Source of the DNA: Ectobius pallidus
Taxonomy: Eukaryota; Arthropoda; Insecta; Blattodea; Ectobiidae
DNA: 64,000 nt
NCBI GenBank assembly: GCA_964059195.1
Contig: CAXKWD010000006.1
Location: forward strand, 6,812,530-6,876,529
Direction: 5' to 3'
Under the pieces are notes generated by a model that was given only the letters and a program-made list of their open reading frames with translations, ran no database searches and had not been told where the DNA came from. The position numbers and the translations under genes are program-made. This document shows positions 54,090 to 64,000 of this stretch, in pieces. Each line of letters begins with the position of its first letter. The stretch's first letter is position 1.

Positions 54090-54569
54090 ATGGCAAAGGT
54101 CTTATTAAACCAAAACATGGAATATGAAATGGGGGCTTGAAATGGAAGATCTTGCCACGCAGAGATATTGTGAAGTCACAGACCACATTGTTCAGAAAAG
54201 TGGTCTCATTATTCATCCCACCAAACACTATCGGGCAGCTTCTTGTGATGGCCTAATAGGACAAGACTGAGTTTTGGAACTCAAAGGACTGCCAAGTCAT
54301 GCACATGACATGATTTCTCGAAAATCTGTACCTTACCTATAAGAAAACCGTCAAGGAGTGACCCTCAAGAAAAACCATAACCATTATTATCAAGAGCAGG
54401 GGCAGCTATTTATTACTGGTAGGCAGTACTGTAGCTTTGTTGTGTAAACCTGTGTTGATATATTAGTGTTTGATTTAGTGCGGGACAATTTTTTCATCTA
54501 TGAAATGGAAGAAAAAATTAAGAGTATTTCTACAGAAATTATGTTCCTGCTATCTTTGAGTAGTCTGTG
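54090..54569 (+). pseudogene. YqaJ-type (lambda-exonuclease-like) nuclease domain, three in-frame stops
   Basis: A single reading frame from about 54090 to 54569 follows the YqaJ domain in order: 'MKWGLEMEDLATQRYCEV' (G..ME..A...Y), 'GLIIHPTKHYRAASCDGLIG' (the SPDG position, here SCDG), 'VLELKG' (the catalytic E.K), and 'YYQEQGQLFITGRQYCSFVV' (the Q.Q..L..tg..yC element). Three stops (about 54270, 54342 and 54445) but no frameshift interrupt it, so decay is by point change only. The fold is used by phage recombinases and, in eukaryotes, by the second protein of some DNA transposons (reported for ISL2EU-type). Which element this came from is not resolved. Confidence 0.75.
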
Positions 54570-55568
54570 AAAAGCTGCAGTGAAGTTGGAGCTAGGCCAT
54601 CCTAAACGGCTCTTTTAAGAGCCAACAGGGATCTAAGGGGAAGTGACGTGATTAATATAACCTCTCCTTCCCAAATCAACCTCTACCATCATGTGGCGGG
54701 TCCTGAGTAACGCTAAAGAGGTTCTGGTGATTGTATTACATTAATAATAACGCAGTATGACACAGTGAGCTGCATTACTGGCATCGAGCAGCAGCCGGCT
54801 GGCTTGCTACATGCAAGATTTCTGGCAGGCGGGTGGCTAGGGGAAGTGGCCAAGGCGCAGCGGCGAGTGGTAGGGAAGCCTGCATGCAGCAAGTAATACC
54901 CTTATTCAGAAACCTCCGCATAATGAACTTCAGTTTGGAGGTAGCCTATATCGTTCAGATCACTCAACAATGAACAGAAAATTAATTTAATGATCTGTTT
55001 ATATTGTGATTTTATTATTCCAACTATTAAATTGGAGTGTTGTGAGACTTTGCTACCTCTGTAAAAATGGGTGGGCTGAGCCAACTGGTAGGCCACTAGA
55101 TGGGTGGGAGAGCAAGTGTTAAAATCAATAATTCGTCCAAATTTTTTACAAACTTTCTAAATTTGTTACTAAAATTATGCCCTACACCCTTAATGAGATT
55201 GAAATGTTGAGTAGTTAAACTCGAGTAAAAGATACTCTCCGAAATTAATCTCACACAACACAATTGTTTCACCACTTTCATGTGGATAAATATAATCGCG
55301 AGGTTTATTCCATGATGGTGATGATTTTGCAATTTCTCATACTGAAACATGTGAATCAACAATGTCGTGACCAACATTTGGTATGAACAGCAGACGATAG
55401 TGTGCAGTGACAGCTGACATACAAACATAAACAAACTTGAAAATGGAAATGGGAGCAAAAACAAGTAGGAAGAAGGAGAAACGGAGGTATAGAAGTCCAA
55501 ACTGGCTTCTGTCCAAGAAAATGTTGTTGGTGGATCTCGTTGAGAAACATTTTTTCCATATTGGAAAG
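54570..55568. other. No recognised gene
   Basis: Contains a short GC-rich patch (about 54780-54890) and otherwise AT-rich sequence. Confidence 0.3.
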
Positions 55569-56020
55569 TAAGTGTAATGGTATGAGATACAGCGGGTAGT
55601 TGCTTACGCGAATCTTGGCGTGTGGCAACGCGGCTTCCGTATATAAAACAGAATTCCTCACGAGCCGATTTCTTGTTACAAGCAATGAAGACTACAACAT
55701 CATCAAGTGCATCATCTGCGTGGAAGGCCTGAGATTGACTTCGTCGGAGAGGCTAGGCATAATGTACAGTTCCACCTTGAAACATGCAACAGGCAGGAGC
55801 ATTTAACGGCGTGCATCGACCCAGCTGTAACATCATCTGTGGAAGCCTGGGATCGAAGCTAACCCTTACCAGCACAGGCGAAAGCGAAGAATCTGTCCCG
55901 GTCGGTAACTTATTCCACTCTATCCTGCTCGTTCCTTAAGACCCTTGCACCCAAACTTTTTTGAAAAGAGCTAACATAACATTAATATTTATATTAAAAA
56001 AGGAGCAGAAGAACTTGCAC
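55569..56020 (+). repeat. Dispersed repeat copy 2
   Basis: Matches 52937-53068 plus 53895-53940 and 53987-54062 without the MITE. The intervening segment (55736-55944) includes a short open frame 'IIKCIICVEGLRLTSSERLG'. GAAAAGAGCT and AGCTCTTTTC (about 55967 and 56027) are inverted near its end. Confidence 0.7.
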
Positions 56021-57111
56021 CAAAACAGCTCTTTTCAGGGTGGAGCAGATTCTTCTTTCCCTCTACTTGCATGTTAACTATGAGCACCTATGAATCCACT
56101 AGTACTTACATAAAAGTACGTTGCTTATGTATACTCTATTTGTAACTTGTCACACAACGGATTTCCATTCGACACTTGGGGATGGGTAGAATAAAAATGT
56201 TAACATTTGTATGTTACTGGGTACTTCTGAAAATGACACACAGTGCAGTATTTTTTACTCCATAAATCTTCGTTGAGTATAATAGGCCTATTACACACAC
56301 TTTGTCAGATTAATGACTATAGAAAACACGATTTATCTAACCTAGGCCTCATAACTTTTACTGGTATGTGACTTGCAACATCTTCAGTGCCAATAGTGAA
56401 GGTAATGTTAAAGAACAACCTAAATTATAACATAAAACAGCATACATAAAATTTCGCTTCCTAGTAATATAGCCTCCATGAACAAATCACTTTACAAGAT
56501 ATGCACAAAATTTAATTACTTGCTTCATTCCATGCCCATGTACGAGTGCTATGAAGACTTGAAGTTCACAACTTACAGAATCTCGTCAATCATGATGCAA
56601 GTCCTCTCTTACAATGTTGCGCACATATTCTTTGGACAATCTGTATTTGGACCTGAATTATATGTCGCTTAATAAAAACGGACCATTTCGTTGTTTATAT
56701 GCCTTTCTTTTCTTCCATTTCCTTAGTCTATCAAGATTACGGCATCAATATCATGCAAGTCCATTAGCAGTTCATCCAATTCGCTCTCAAGTAAACAACC
56801 AATCAGCTGTTCTTTAAACAAGGCTATGAGACCGTGTAAGTTCTCCTTCAAGAGTTACATGTAGTTTGCACTCCAACCTCGCTTCTGCGCGCTTTATTGG
56901 TAAGAACTATTCTCCCGGCCTTAAAACATTCATGGTGTAAAAGTTATACACAGATTATTAGTAAGGCAGTATAAATATAGTTAACCTAGCTCGATACCCA
57001 TGTAGCATGTAAGAAAGGCATAAAATTGCATCTCCATAGCACTGTTGAATCATAACACCAAAGTTCTTAATCGCTGCTGTTTACTTTTCACTCATTTGTT
57101 TTCTGCTCAAG
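56021..57111. other. No recognised gene
   Basis: AT-rich; short open frames only. Nothing identified. Confidence 0.3.
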
Positions 57112-57435
57112 ATGCCAAGTTACTTACTAATGGCGGGTAAAACCCGTGAACTGGCGAAAACGCTTTGCTTCCTCAGAGGAAAAGTTAATAGATTCGTAGA
57201 GATTAATAAATTCAGAAAAATCATACACGTTGGTGTTTGCAGAGAAAAAAAATTACCTCTCGAAGAAACTGAAGTCTTTGGGAACAAAATCTACCTTCGT
57301 TCTAAACCAGAAAGGCAATCTGTGAACAGCGTAGTGTTTCTTGGCAGTGCAATCGAATTGATTCCTGCCACTGTGATAAATGAATGGTTCGGGCGAAAAG
57401 CTAACGGTTTGTTTTGCACTGCCTGTTTCTTTTAG
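57112..57435 (+). CDS. Hypothetical 107-codon open frame
   Basis: ATG 57112 opens a frame of 107 codons with balanced composition ('MPSYLLMAGKTRELAKTLCF', 'GVCREKKLPLEETEVFGNKI'). I do not recognise a domain. It lies just upstream of the Harbinger transposase pseudogene at 57640-60150, so it may be part of that element, or a chance frame. Confidence 0.25.
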   Translation: MPSYLLMAGKTRELAKTLCFLRGKVNRFVEINKFRKIIHVGVCREKKLPLEETEVFGNKIYLRSKPERQSVNSVVFLGSAIELIPATVINEWFGRKANGLFCTACFF

Positions 57436-57639
57436 TAGTCCTAACTCCTATAGCATGTTGATGCGTGCACGTTACATACTTGGCTGCGGTACAGGCGCAA
57501 ACAGTATATTGTAGCCGAATCAGTGGATGTAAGGCTGAGAGGAATGCTCAGCGTCCTGAAGCCACAGTTTTTATCATTTTACTCGCTGCCGTAAACGCCT
57601 TAAGAACATTCGAAACGAAGCAAACTTCAGTAGCTTCAG

Positions 57640-60150
57640 TACCTAGTTTGCTTGGTGCATTGGCTGCAAACCACAAAAATCGATGCAGATGATGGTGGGT
57701 TCATCTCCAATCAAGGAGACTCCAGAATCTGTTGACTGAAACGAGAGAGCATGATCCAGTGCGGTTTCAGAAGTATATGAGGATGAGTTCTGAACAATTT
57801 GACAGTGTGCTAACTTTAGTTGCTCCGTTCCCCATTACCCGAAGCCCTTCGCCTCAGCATGGCGTTAAAGTAGGTCAATTTCAAATAATACATTGCAAAA
57901 ATTAACAGTCAATGTCCCCCATAGCACTCCCCGCCATTGAAGTGAGACACGTGATATTGTTTGACCAGTCCACCATTATACACAAAGAAGACCGTTGGTG
58001 GCCTAGAAGAATAAAATTAGCCTGGGAAAACGCCAGGCACCTCAACAACATAAATGGCGATACAGGATTACAAATAATTTGGTCTGGAGTGCTTTGTTTA
58101 CTGTAGATAGGCTATTCAACGCCAGACAACCAAAAATGCGTCTGCAGACCTTATGCGCAAGTTCACTTAGGACGACCGATTAGTCTTTGCGATACTGGGC
58201 GAGGATAGCCCTAATGTCCAAGGGCTCATCATCCCACAACTAGCAACTCTGGCCCAATCCCTGTGGCTGAGTCTGACAGAGAAGTCCCGAGTGGGGAGCT
58301 CACTCTGCCTGTTTTGGAGCAGAGTGAGATTCCTGCAGGGGCTTCAGTGATGGCCATTTTGTCTGCTGAAGCAGTTGCAGCACCAAGTCCCTCACCCCGC
58401 GGAGGTGTACTTGCAGATGTCAGACTGGTAAGTAATTTTTTGAATTCATGTTAACTTTATGCATCTCTTGGGGAAGCTGTGAAGATGTGAACTGAGAGGA
58501 AAATCGTGCAGAAGTGGACACTCATACAACCTAAAATGTAATTATTTATATGCCTACTGGTTACTCGCAGGAGTCGCCAGGTGGTCATGGCATTTTGTTA
58601 AGTGGGGAGCTTTGCGCAGAATGATTCTCATCGTAAAACCGTGTAGGAAACTTGTAGACTGTAGTATTATTTTTTTGTATATGTTATGGATTTCATAGTG
58701 ATTAGTGGGAATACCGGTATAATGAAATAGCATTCATACGTTTAAATATATTCCTATACACATTAAACATGCTAATACAAAATATATTTAAATCTAATTC
58801 AAGTACATAAACCTCTGTATTATTTATTCTTTTCAGGGTGGGTGGTTTTATTAGCAGTCATATTATTGCAGTTGGTTTTAGAATTAATAATATTTCACTT
58901 CTTTCCTATGATTTCAGGAACCGGAAAACGCCGACAACCAATTGAAGATGAAGAGGATTTAGAAGGAGAGAAAAAAAATTGAGGACAGATCTGCAAATCG
59001 ATCTCCTCCGGATGCAGATAAAATACCATAAGAAGTTGTCGGGGGAGGTCAATAGCGATTAAAATTGTAAAATTGTATGATGAAATTAGCATTAGGGCCT
59101 ACTGGTTAATTTCTAAGATTTCACTCTCTAAAAATTAATCTATTGTGTAGAAAGCCGTGTTTTAAACCAAGCTGATAACACATTATATACTTTTTCTTTT
59201 CTAAATTTGTGATGTTAGGTGGTATTTTATTAAAGAAAATTATTAGTTGATAGCAGTGATCTTTTATATTTGTACTTAGGTGATGCTGTGGCCCTCCTGG
59301 GTGTATAGGATCTGCAAACCCAAGTGGTTGGGTAACCAACGAGGAATTCCTAATGTTCATGCTGAAGTAGCCAGTGAATTAAGAATATATAATGCTAAAT
59401 TTGTTAAGAAAAAACTTAACGTTCCCCTTTGCATGATATCAGGTTACGCATCATCTTTCTCTTTCTACAGGTACTTAGCAACTGGCGATTCATTCCCCAC
59501 GCTGGCATGGGGTTACAGAATAGGGGTATCGACGTGTTGCCAGATCGTGAATGAAACGTCCCAAGCCATTTGGGATGATCTACACGAAAGATACTTACCA
59601 GAACCAGACCAACAGAAATACAAAAGAATTAAAGACACTTTGATAAACTGTGGAATGTTCCAAACTGTGCAGGGAGCATAGATGGAAAACACGTTCAAAT
59701 CCAAGCACCAAATAATGCAGGATCGTAAATCTGTAATTACAAGAAGACACATAGCATCGTGCTAATGGCAGCATGTGTTGACATAGGTGCATGTGGGTCT
59801 CACGGTGATGGTGGAATTTTCAACAACTCTTGTGTCTGGCAAAAAAACTAGCGAATAACCTCCCACCGTTACCGCTTCCTCAATCACAGATACCCACTCC
59901 CTATTATTTTGTGGGTGATGAGGCTTTTCCTCTGAAAAACAACTTGATGAGGCCATTTTCTAAAGCATCACTCACTTGTCTGAAGAGGAAAAGCTTCTGC
60001 CATTGTAGAGGCAGGCGTGTTATTGAAAATACCTTCGGTACTTTGGCTGCTCGATGGAGAATTTTTGATAGTCATAAATGCGAAACTTGAAAATGCAGAT
60101 AATATTGTGAAAGCAACTGTTTGTCTTCACAATTTTCTTAGGCTCTCTTA
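57640..60150 (+). pseudogene. Second PIF/Harbinger transposase, with intervening accessory fragment
   Basis: 57715-57869 reads 'SRRLQNLLTETREHDPVRFQ' and 'KYMRMSSEQFDSVLTLVAPF', the N-terminal region, ending near a GTAGGT donor (57870). From an acceptor TTTCTACAG (ends 59470) it resumes 'YLATGDSFPTLAWGYRIGVS' and 'QIVNETSQAIWDDL'. After a frameshift come '[20 protein letters not shown]' (first D), 'LMAACVDIGACGSHGDGGIF' (second D), 'YYFVGDEAFPLKNNLMRPF', and 'GRRVIENTFGTLAARWRIF' (catalytic E), ending in 'NADNIVKATVCLHNF' near 60140. Several frameshifts are present. Between the two parts, 58920-59065 gives the C-terminal coiled coil of a Myb/SANT-type accessory protein ('DLLRMQIKYHKKLSGE'), so both Harbinger proteins left traces here. 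Confidence 0.83.
57871..58900. other. Intron-like or inserted sequence of the Harbinger region
   Basis: Between the two transposase parts. 58263-58430 holds an acidic Ser/Pro-rich open stretch ('VPSGELTLPVLEQSEIPAGA') that ends near a GTAAGT donor (58430) and may be an exon of the accessory gene. Otherwise nothing recognised. Confidence 0.4.
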
Positions 60151-60249
60151 AATAGATTCTTCAGGGGGGAAAAAATATTGTCCGCAAACATTTATATTAG
60201 TTGGTCAAAGTTAAGAGTGAAGTATAGGGTCTTATTGGGTATTACATTA

Positions 60250-62090
60250 AGGGAATGCAAAACTGAGATTTGTTAAAAATTGTGAAAAAAAAGTCATTTT
60301 ACATTTTTGTACTGATAAAATTCTACAAACATTCTACTTTCAGAATCCATATTCGTTTATGACATTCTGCGGGTTAAATGGCGTCAGGTTAATTTTTAAA
60401 TGGCTTGCAGACGTTTGTGATTGCTACCTGCCTGCCCATTAAAACACAGACCAGCATGAAAATGCTCTGCAAAAATGTTATTCAAAAGCTTATTTTTATA
60501 CTAAGCGAGCGATGTTCCTGGTAGGAATTTTATGCTGTAGAATAACTGTTGGTATATTTTGCACGAATTGTTGGTACACTTGTAAACAGAAGACTGACAT
60601 AGGATCCAATAAGTGTGTAGGTTTAGTAAACAAGTGGTGGAAAGCTAGTGACTGCAGTGAACTGTTTTGTTTCTGAAAGTGTTACACCTCTACTAATGAA
60701 CCTGTAGCTTCTACAACTGAAAAGAAGCTTTCTGCAAGTAATTTTCATACAATTATAGAGCCTGACTGACCTCCAGTTGACTTTTCTTTGGTGCACAATA
60801 GCGCGTGGGAGAACTTTACACAGGTATGTTGTGTACATATTGCGGAAAATCAAACTTATGTGCATATACAGTTGACTCTTTAGGCTTTGCATTTAAAATA
60901 GTGGTTAAACGTAGTAATTGCAATAGCCTAATAAAAGAAATTTCGTCCAGTCCTCGTGTGACCCATTATGAAACCACAAGAGTCCCAATTGAAATGAACA
61001 CAGAATGGTGGACACGTTTTTAGATATGGGTAAGGGGTATGCTACTATGCATAAATATTGTATGAGGATGGGCATGGCAAACATATTAGCAAATTAGCCA
61101 GTGACAACAGTAACTTCGTTAGTACTGAGGTTCTTAGAAAAGCACCTACCATCATCAGAGACACATCATTAGAAAAGGATCAACCTATTGACATAACGGT
61201 ATCATATGATGTCACATAGTTACTCTTCCCTTTATGGCACTGGGATTGTTGTAGATATTATGACTGGTTTAGTAGTGGACTACGAAATCCTCTCCAAATA
61301 CTGCTCACTATGCAATCAGAATGAGAAAAAAATGTTGTGCGACCAGTACGCAGTGTGGTAAGAGGGGCATACAACAAGTGGTGATTGCGAAACTGATTTT
61401 GATGCCTCTTCCAATGCTATGGAGACAGCAGCAGCAGAAATACTATGGAAAAGGTGTTGCCAATTTCAGATATACCACTATGCTGTCAGATGGGGACGCG
61501 AAAACTTTCAGCCACCTTCAAAATTTGAAAGTAGGCCTATATGTCAACGAAGCTAATATTCAGAAGGAGGGGTGTATTAACCACATTGCTAAAAGGATTA
61601 GCAAAGGCCTTCTCAGTGTTATAAATGAGTGGAAGAAGAATGTGACATTGTGTGGGAAGAAACATGGCAGCCTGACTGAAAGTCCCATCACCAAGAATAT
61701 TCCTGATGTCGATGCAACGAAGAAGGCTATTTTTGCCACTTTACACCATTGTGGGTCAACAGATAGCAATCCCCAACACAGCAATTGTCCTGATGGACCC
61801 AATTCACGGTGTTTTTATTATAAGGTCATCGCAATGGGGGAAGAGGTACCGACGAAGACATATTTGAGACCTGATGTCATAACAAAAATAATTCCTCTTT
61901 ACCAAAGACTGGCCTCAGATGAATTACTAAGGAGGCGCACAAGAGGTAAAACACAAAATGCTAATGAGAGCCTCCATAGTGTGACATGGCGTAAGTGTCC
62001 TAAAGAAATCTTTGTATCGAAGAAGACTCCTTGTTGCAGTGACAACAGCCAAATCAGAATTTAACATCATACAACTTATTATATAAATTA
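60250..62090 (+). pseudogene. Kolobok-type transposase of a second family, degraded
   Basis: TTAA (60250-60253) followed by GGGAATGCAAAACTGAG may be the left end; no matching right end is present, so it is probably 3'-truncated at about 62090. Coding starts near 60775 ('VDFSLVHNSAWENFTQV', then 'CTYCGKSNLCAYTVDSLGF'), continues with 'MGKGYATMHKYCMRMGMAN', broken 'ITVSYD', 'GIVVDIMTGLVVDYEIL', and an open part 61321-62064: 'MLSDGDAKTFSHLQNL' (DGD), 'INHIAKRISKGL', 'KKAIFATLHHCGSTDSNPQH', 'LASDELLRRRTRGKTQNANE', 'SLHSVTWRKCPKEIFVSKKT'. This follows the same order as the protein at 36392-38126 but is clearly a different family. Confidence 0.78.
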
Positions 62091-62539
62091 CAAATTAAGT
62101 AAATCCCAGATATTTCAAATATTAATTATTTTGGAATTTACACACACAATATTAATTTTTCGACACTCTGCCTATTATCAAGACTATGGTGTCAAAATCG
62201 TCTGCGTTAAAGATCATGAAGCTGAAATTTATACTCATGGGTCAAAGATCATTAAAGAAGATGGTGCAAATCAGGTAGGATGTGCTTTTGTGGTTTTTTG
62301 CAATGATGCAGAAATTTATAACCGATGTTCAAACTATCACCTGAGTGCTCTATAGAGCAGGCCGAATTACTGGGTATCAAAGAAGCACTGGCATGGGTAA
62401 TGGCAATTAATGTGGACGGTAGCATCCACAGTGACTCTCAGACAGCCCTTAAATCTATTAATAAATTTAATTTGAATCCATTAGCGGTATCACTTAAAAC
62501 AAGCCTGTGGACATACAAAAGAATATTTCTTTAACCTGT

Positions 62540-63020
62540 GTTATCTAGAATTGATAATTTAAAATCGTCAGTCATGTCTTAAGGCATTTATCTTTCTGAA
62601 TTGTACTTTATTTATTTATTTATTTATTTATATTTTTCTGCTGATGCTTTGATTATCACTTTATTTCATTGTGGGTTGATTTCTTATTTGGTTTCCAAAT
62701 TTTTATTATTATTACTTATTTTAAGATCTGGTCCTGATATATGTAATATCAGTAGCTCAGTAAGACAGTGCACCGTCTGTGGGGATTATAGTCAGCGACA
62801 GCTTTCCCAGATTACCTACAATAAGATTTTCAGCCTTGCTGGCATACTGTGTGTTTAGACAGTTTTATGATATTTGCATGTGGTTTTGTGAATTATAATA
62901 AAAAGGTTTTTATTGTTAACATGATATAATATTTAATTTGTCGAATTTGGGTAAAGCAAATTTTCCCCTCCTTCTTTCTACGGACCTCACTTTCTTTCAT
63001 TCCATATATTCTAATATTTA
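62540..63020. other. Insertion between RNase H blocks
   Basis: AT-rich, with (TTTA)n at 62608-62630; separates two RNase H blocks of the LINE. Class not determined. Confidence 0.4.
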
Positions 63021-63199
63021 GTAACTGGGTTATAACTAATACGGCTCAATATGGTAACGAGAGAGCTGATGAATTAGCAAAAACTGCTGCTGCCTCTGAT
63101 TTAGATATCAGTTACGGATTGTGCCCCTTTTCACACGTTAAAAAGCGCATTAAAGAGCATATTCTGGTTAAATGGAACAACAACTGGCTCAGTACCTAA

Positions 63200-63500
63200 A
63201 AGAATTTGTTACTAGGGATACAGTACGTACAATCAGAGGTGAGCACTGTAAACATGATGTGCAGTAAATTGGGCCAGGTTCATTATGTGGGAGAACGATC
63301 TGAGGGGGTGTACAGTTCAGTCTCTCTGAGACTCTCATACGGTGCAGATTTTTCCTCATGCAGACGGACATCTTACAATTGTGAATTCCTAGACCACGTG
63401 GCTGGGCGTTGGAATGTGCATGAGAAGCTATCCCCACTTATTTCTCCTCCCTTCCCCTGCGACGCATGTAGTGCTCAGCTCTGATTGTATAAACTGTACT
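63200..63500. other. Insertion in the LINE tail
   Basis: More GC-rich than its surroundings and open on both strands over about 80-90 codons; separates RNase H from the C-terminal knuckle. I recognise no domain and no flanking duplication. Confidence 0.35.
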
Positions 63501-64000
63501 TTCTTTCCAATGGTTGAAAGACGTCTTAGAAGTGTTGTTAAATCCGACCTAATTTCTGTCTGGACATAGGAAAGATTCAAAGTAATAAAGAGAAAATTGA
63601 TATGTGGCGAACAACAAATTGTCGAACATCTTTTATTTAACTGTCCAGTGTTTGAAAGAGAAAGGCAAGTTTTAAAAGGACATCTACATTATTATTGTAA
63701 ACTTCTTTACGCTAAACCATTATTTCATATATTTCTAAGAAAATGCTGATCTAGACAATTTTATTATTTTCTTTCTTATGTACATAATCGATTATAGTTT
63801 AAAGTTACCAAGGTGATTGGATGTAATGCTCAGCATTGCTCGTTACAGAATGGAATGGTATATCATAGCCAAATAGAGAAAGATAAATATGTAAATTACA
63901 AATTAAATTTGTTAAAACTATAACCCTAATGTACAGTCGGGTAAAAAAGGGTTCAAAAAACTGTATATTCAATAAATAAATAAATACCCACTTCCACAGC

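Larger units (their letters stand above)
62131..63990 (+). pseudogene. LINE 3' part: RNase H domain, C-terminal tail and A-rich 3' end
   Basis: 62200-62525 encodes, with one shift, an RNase H domain: 'EAEIYTHGSKI' (D replaced by H in the usual TDGSK), 'VGCAFVVFCNDAEIYNRCSN', 'SIEQAELLGIKEALAWVMAI', 'SIHSDSQTALKSINKF'. After an insertion of about 0.45 kb it resumes at 63030 with 'NTAQYGNERADELAKTAAAS' (the last catalytic block). A second insertion (about 63200-63500) precedes the tail, 'LICGEQQIVEHLLFNCPVFE' (CCHC-like). The end at 63972-63990 is (AATA)n, a typical LINE 3' tail. RNase H after RT is found in I-, R1- and related LINEs. Stops, shifts and the altered catalytic residue show it is dead. 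Confidence 0.8.

Overview
This window is eukaryotic, AT-rich DNA that is almost entirely transposable-element sequence, much of it nested and broken. I see no intact single-copy cellular gene. The mix (P-element/THAP transposase, Tc1/mariner with a DUF4817-type helix-turn-helix, hAT, PIF/Harbinger, Kolobok, Penelope-like, LINEs whose first ORF carries a PHD finger or an SGNH esterase, BEL/Pao gag, Gypsy-like LTR elements, tRNA-derived SINEs) points to an arthropod, most likely an insect with a large repeat-rich genome. That taxonomic reading is inference; no diagnostic host gene is present.

Layout. 0.2-3.5 kb: a three-exon THAP/P-element transposase on the minus strand, whole except for one frameshift. 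4.2-7.7 kb: a Tc1/mariner element with long inverted repeats; its transposase is cut by a second element (5039-7377, 4-bp TSD AGAA) that carries an array of a 14-bp motif and two SINEs. 8-12 kb: tandem duplications, an (AT)n tract, a hAT deletion derivative containing a SINE, and a Harbinger MITE. 11.7-16.4 kb: three LINE 3' ends on the minus strand; the largest is split by a hAT MITE and by a head-to-head inverted pair of Penelope-like 3' ends, next to a tRNA-like gene and two foldbacks. 16.4-18.5 kb: a Myb/SANT accessory gene split by an insertion. 18.6-24.2 kb: LINE RT, a transposon-borne gene family I cannot name, a GIY-YIG Penelope fragment and two hAT pseudogenes.

24.4-29.4 kb is one LINE reverse transcriptase interrupted by a 1.2-kb DNA element (TSD CATTG) and a 3.0-kb LTR element (TSD ATAT). 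Removing both restores a continuous LINE reading frame, which fixes both boundaries to the base. 29.6-33.4 kb is an AT-rich LTR element with no coding capacity whose 3' LTR is reduced to its last 55 bp. 35.1-38.7 kb is a nearly whole Kolobok element (TSD TTAA) with two frameshifts. 39-45.5 kb holds LINE fragments, a SINE head and minisatellites. 45.5-51.3 kb holds Harbinger-type transposase and Myb/SANT accessory genes. 51.7-56 kb holds a BEL/Pao gag piece, a hAT MITE and a YqaJ-type nuclease pseudogene. 57.6-60.2 kb is a second Harbinger transposase, 60.3-62.1 kb a diverged Kolobok pseudogene, and 62.1-64.0 kb a LINE RNase H / 3' end.

The genes do not form a pathway; their relation is order of insertion. 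The most unusual signals are: (1) three short inserts with perfect 12-13-bp target duplications and no poly(A), two of them inside other elements' coding sequence, one carrying an unspliced intron-like segment plus a GC-rich ORF; (2) the TGTGAC-array element with 4-bp TSD; (3) an unclassified 5-bp-TSD element; (4) a YqaJ nuclease remnant; (5) hairpin signatures resembling hammerhead ribozymes at Penelope-like ends.
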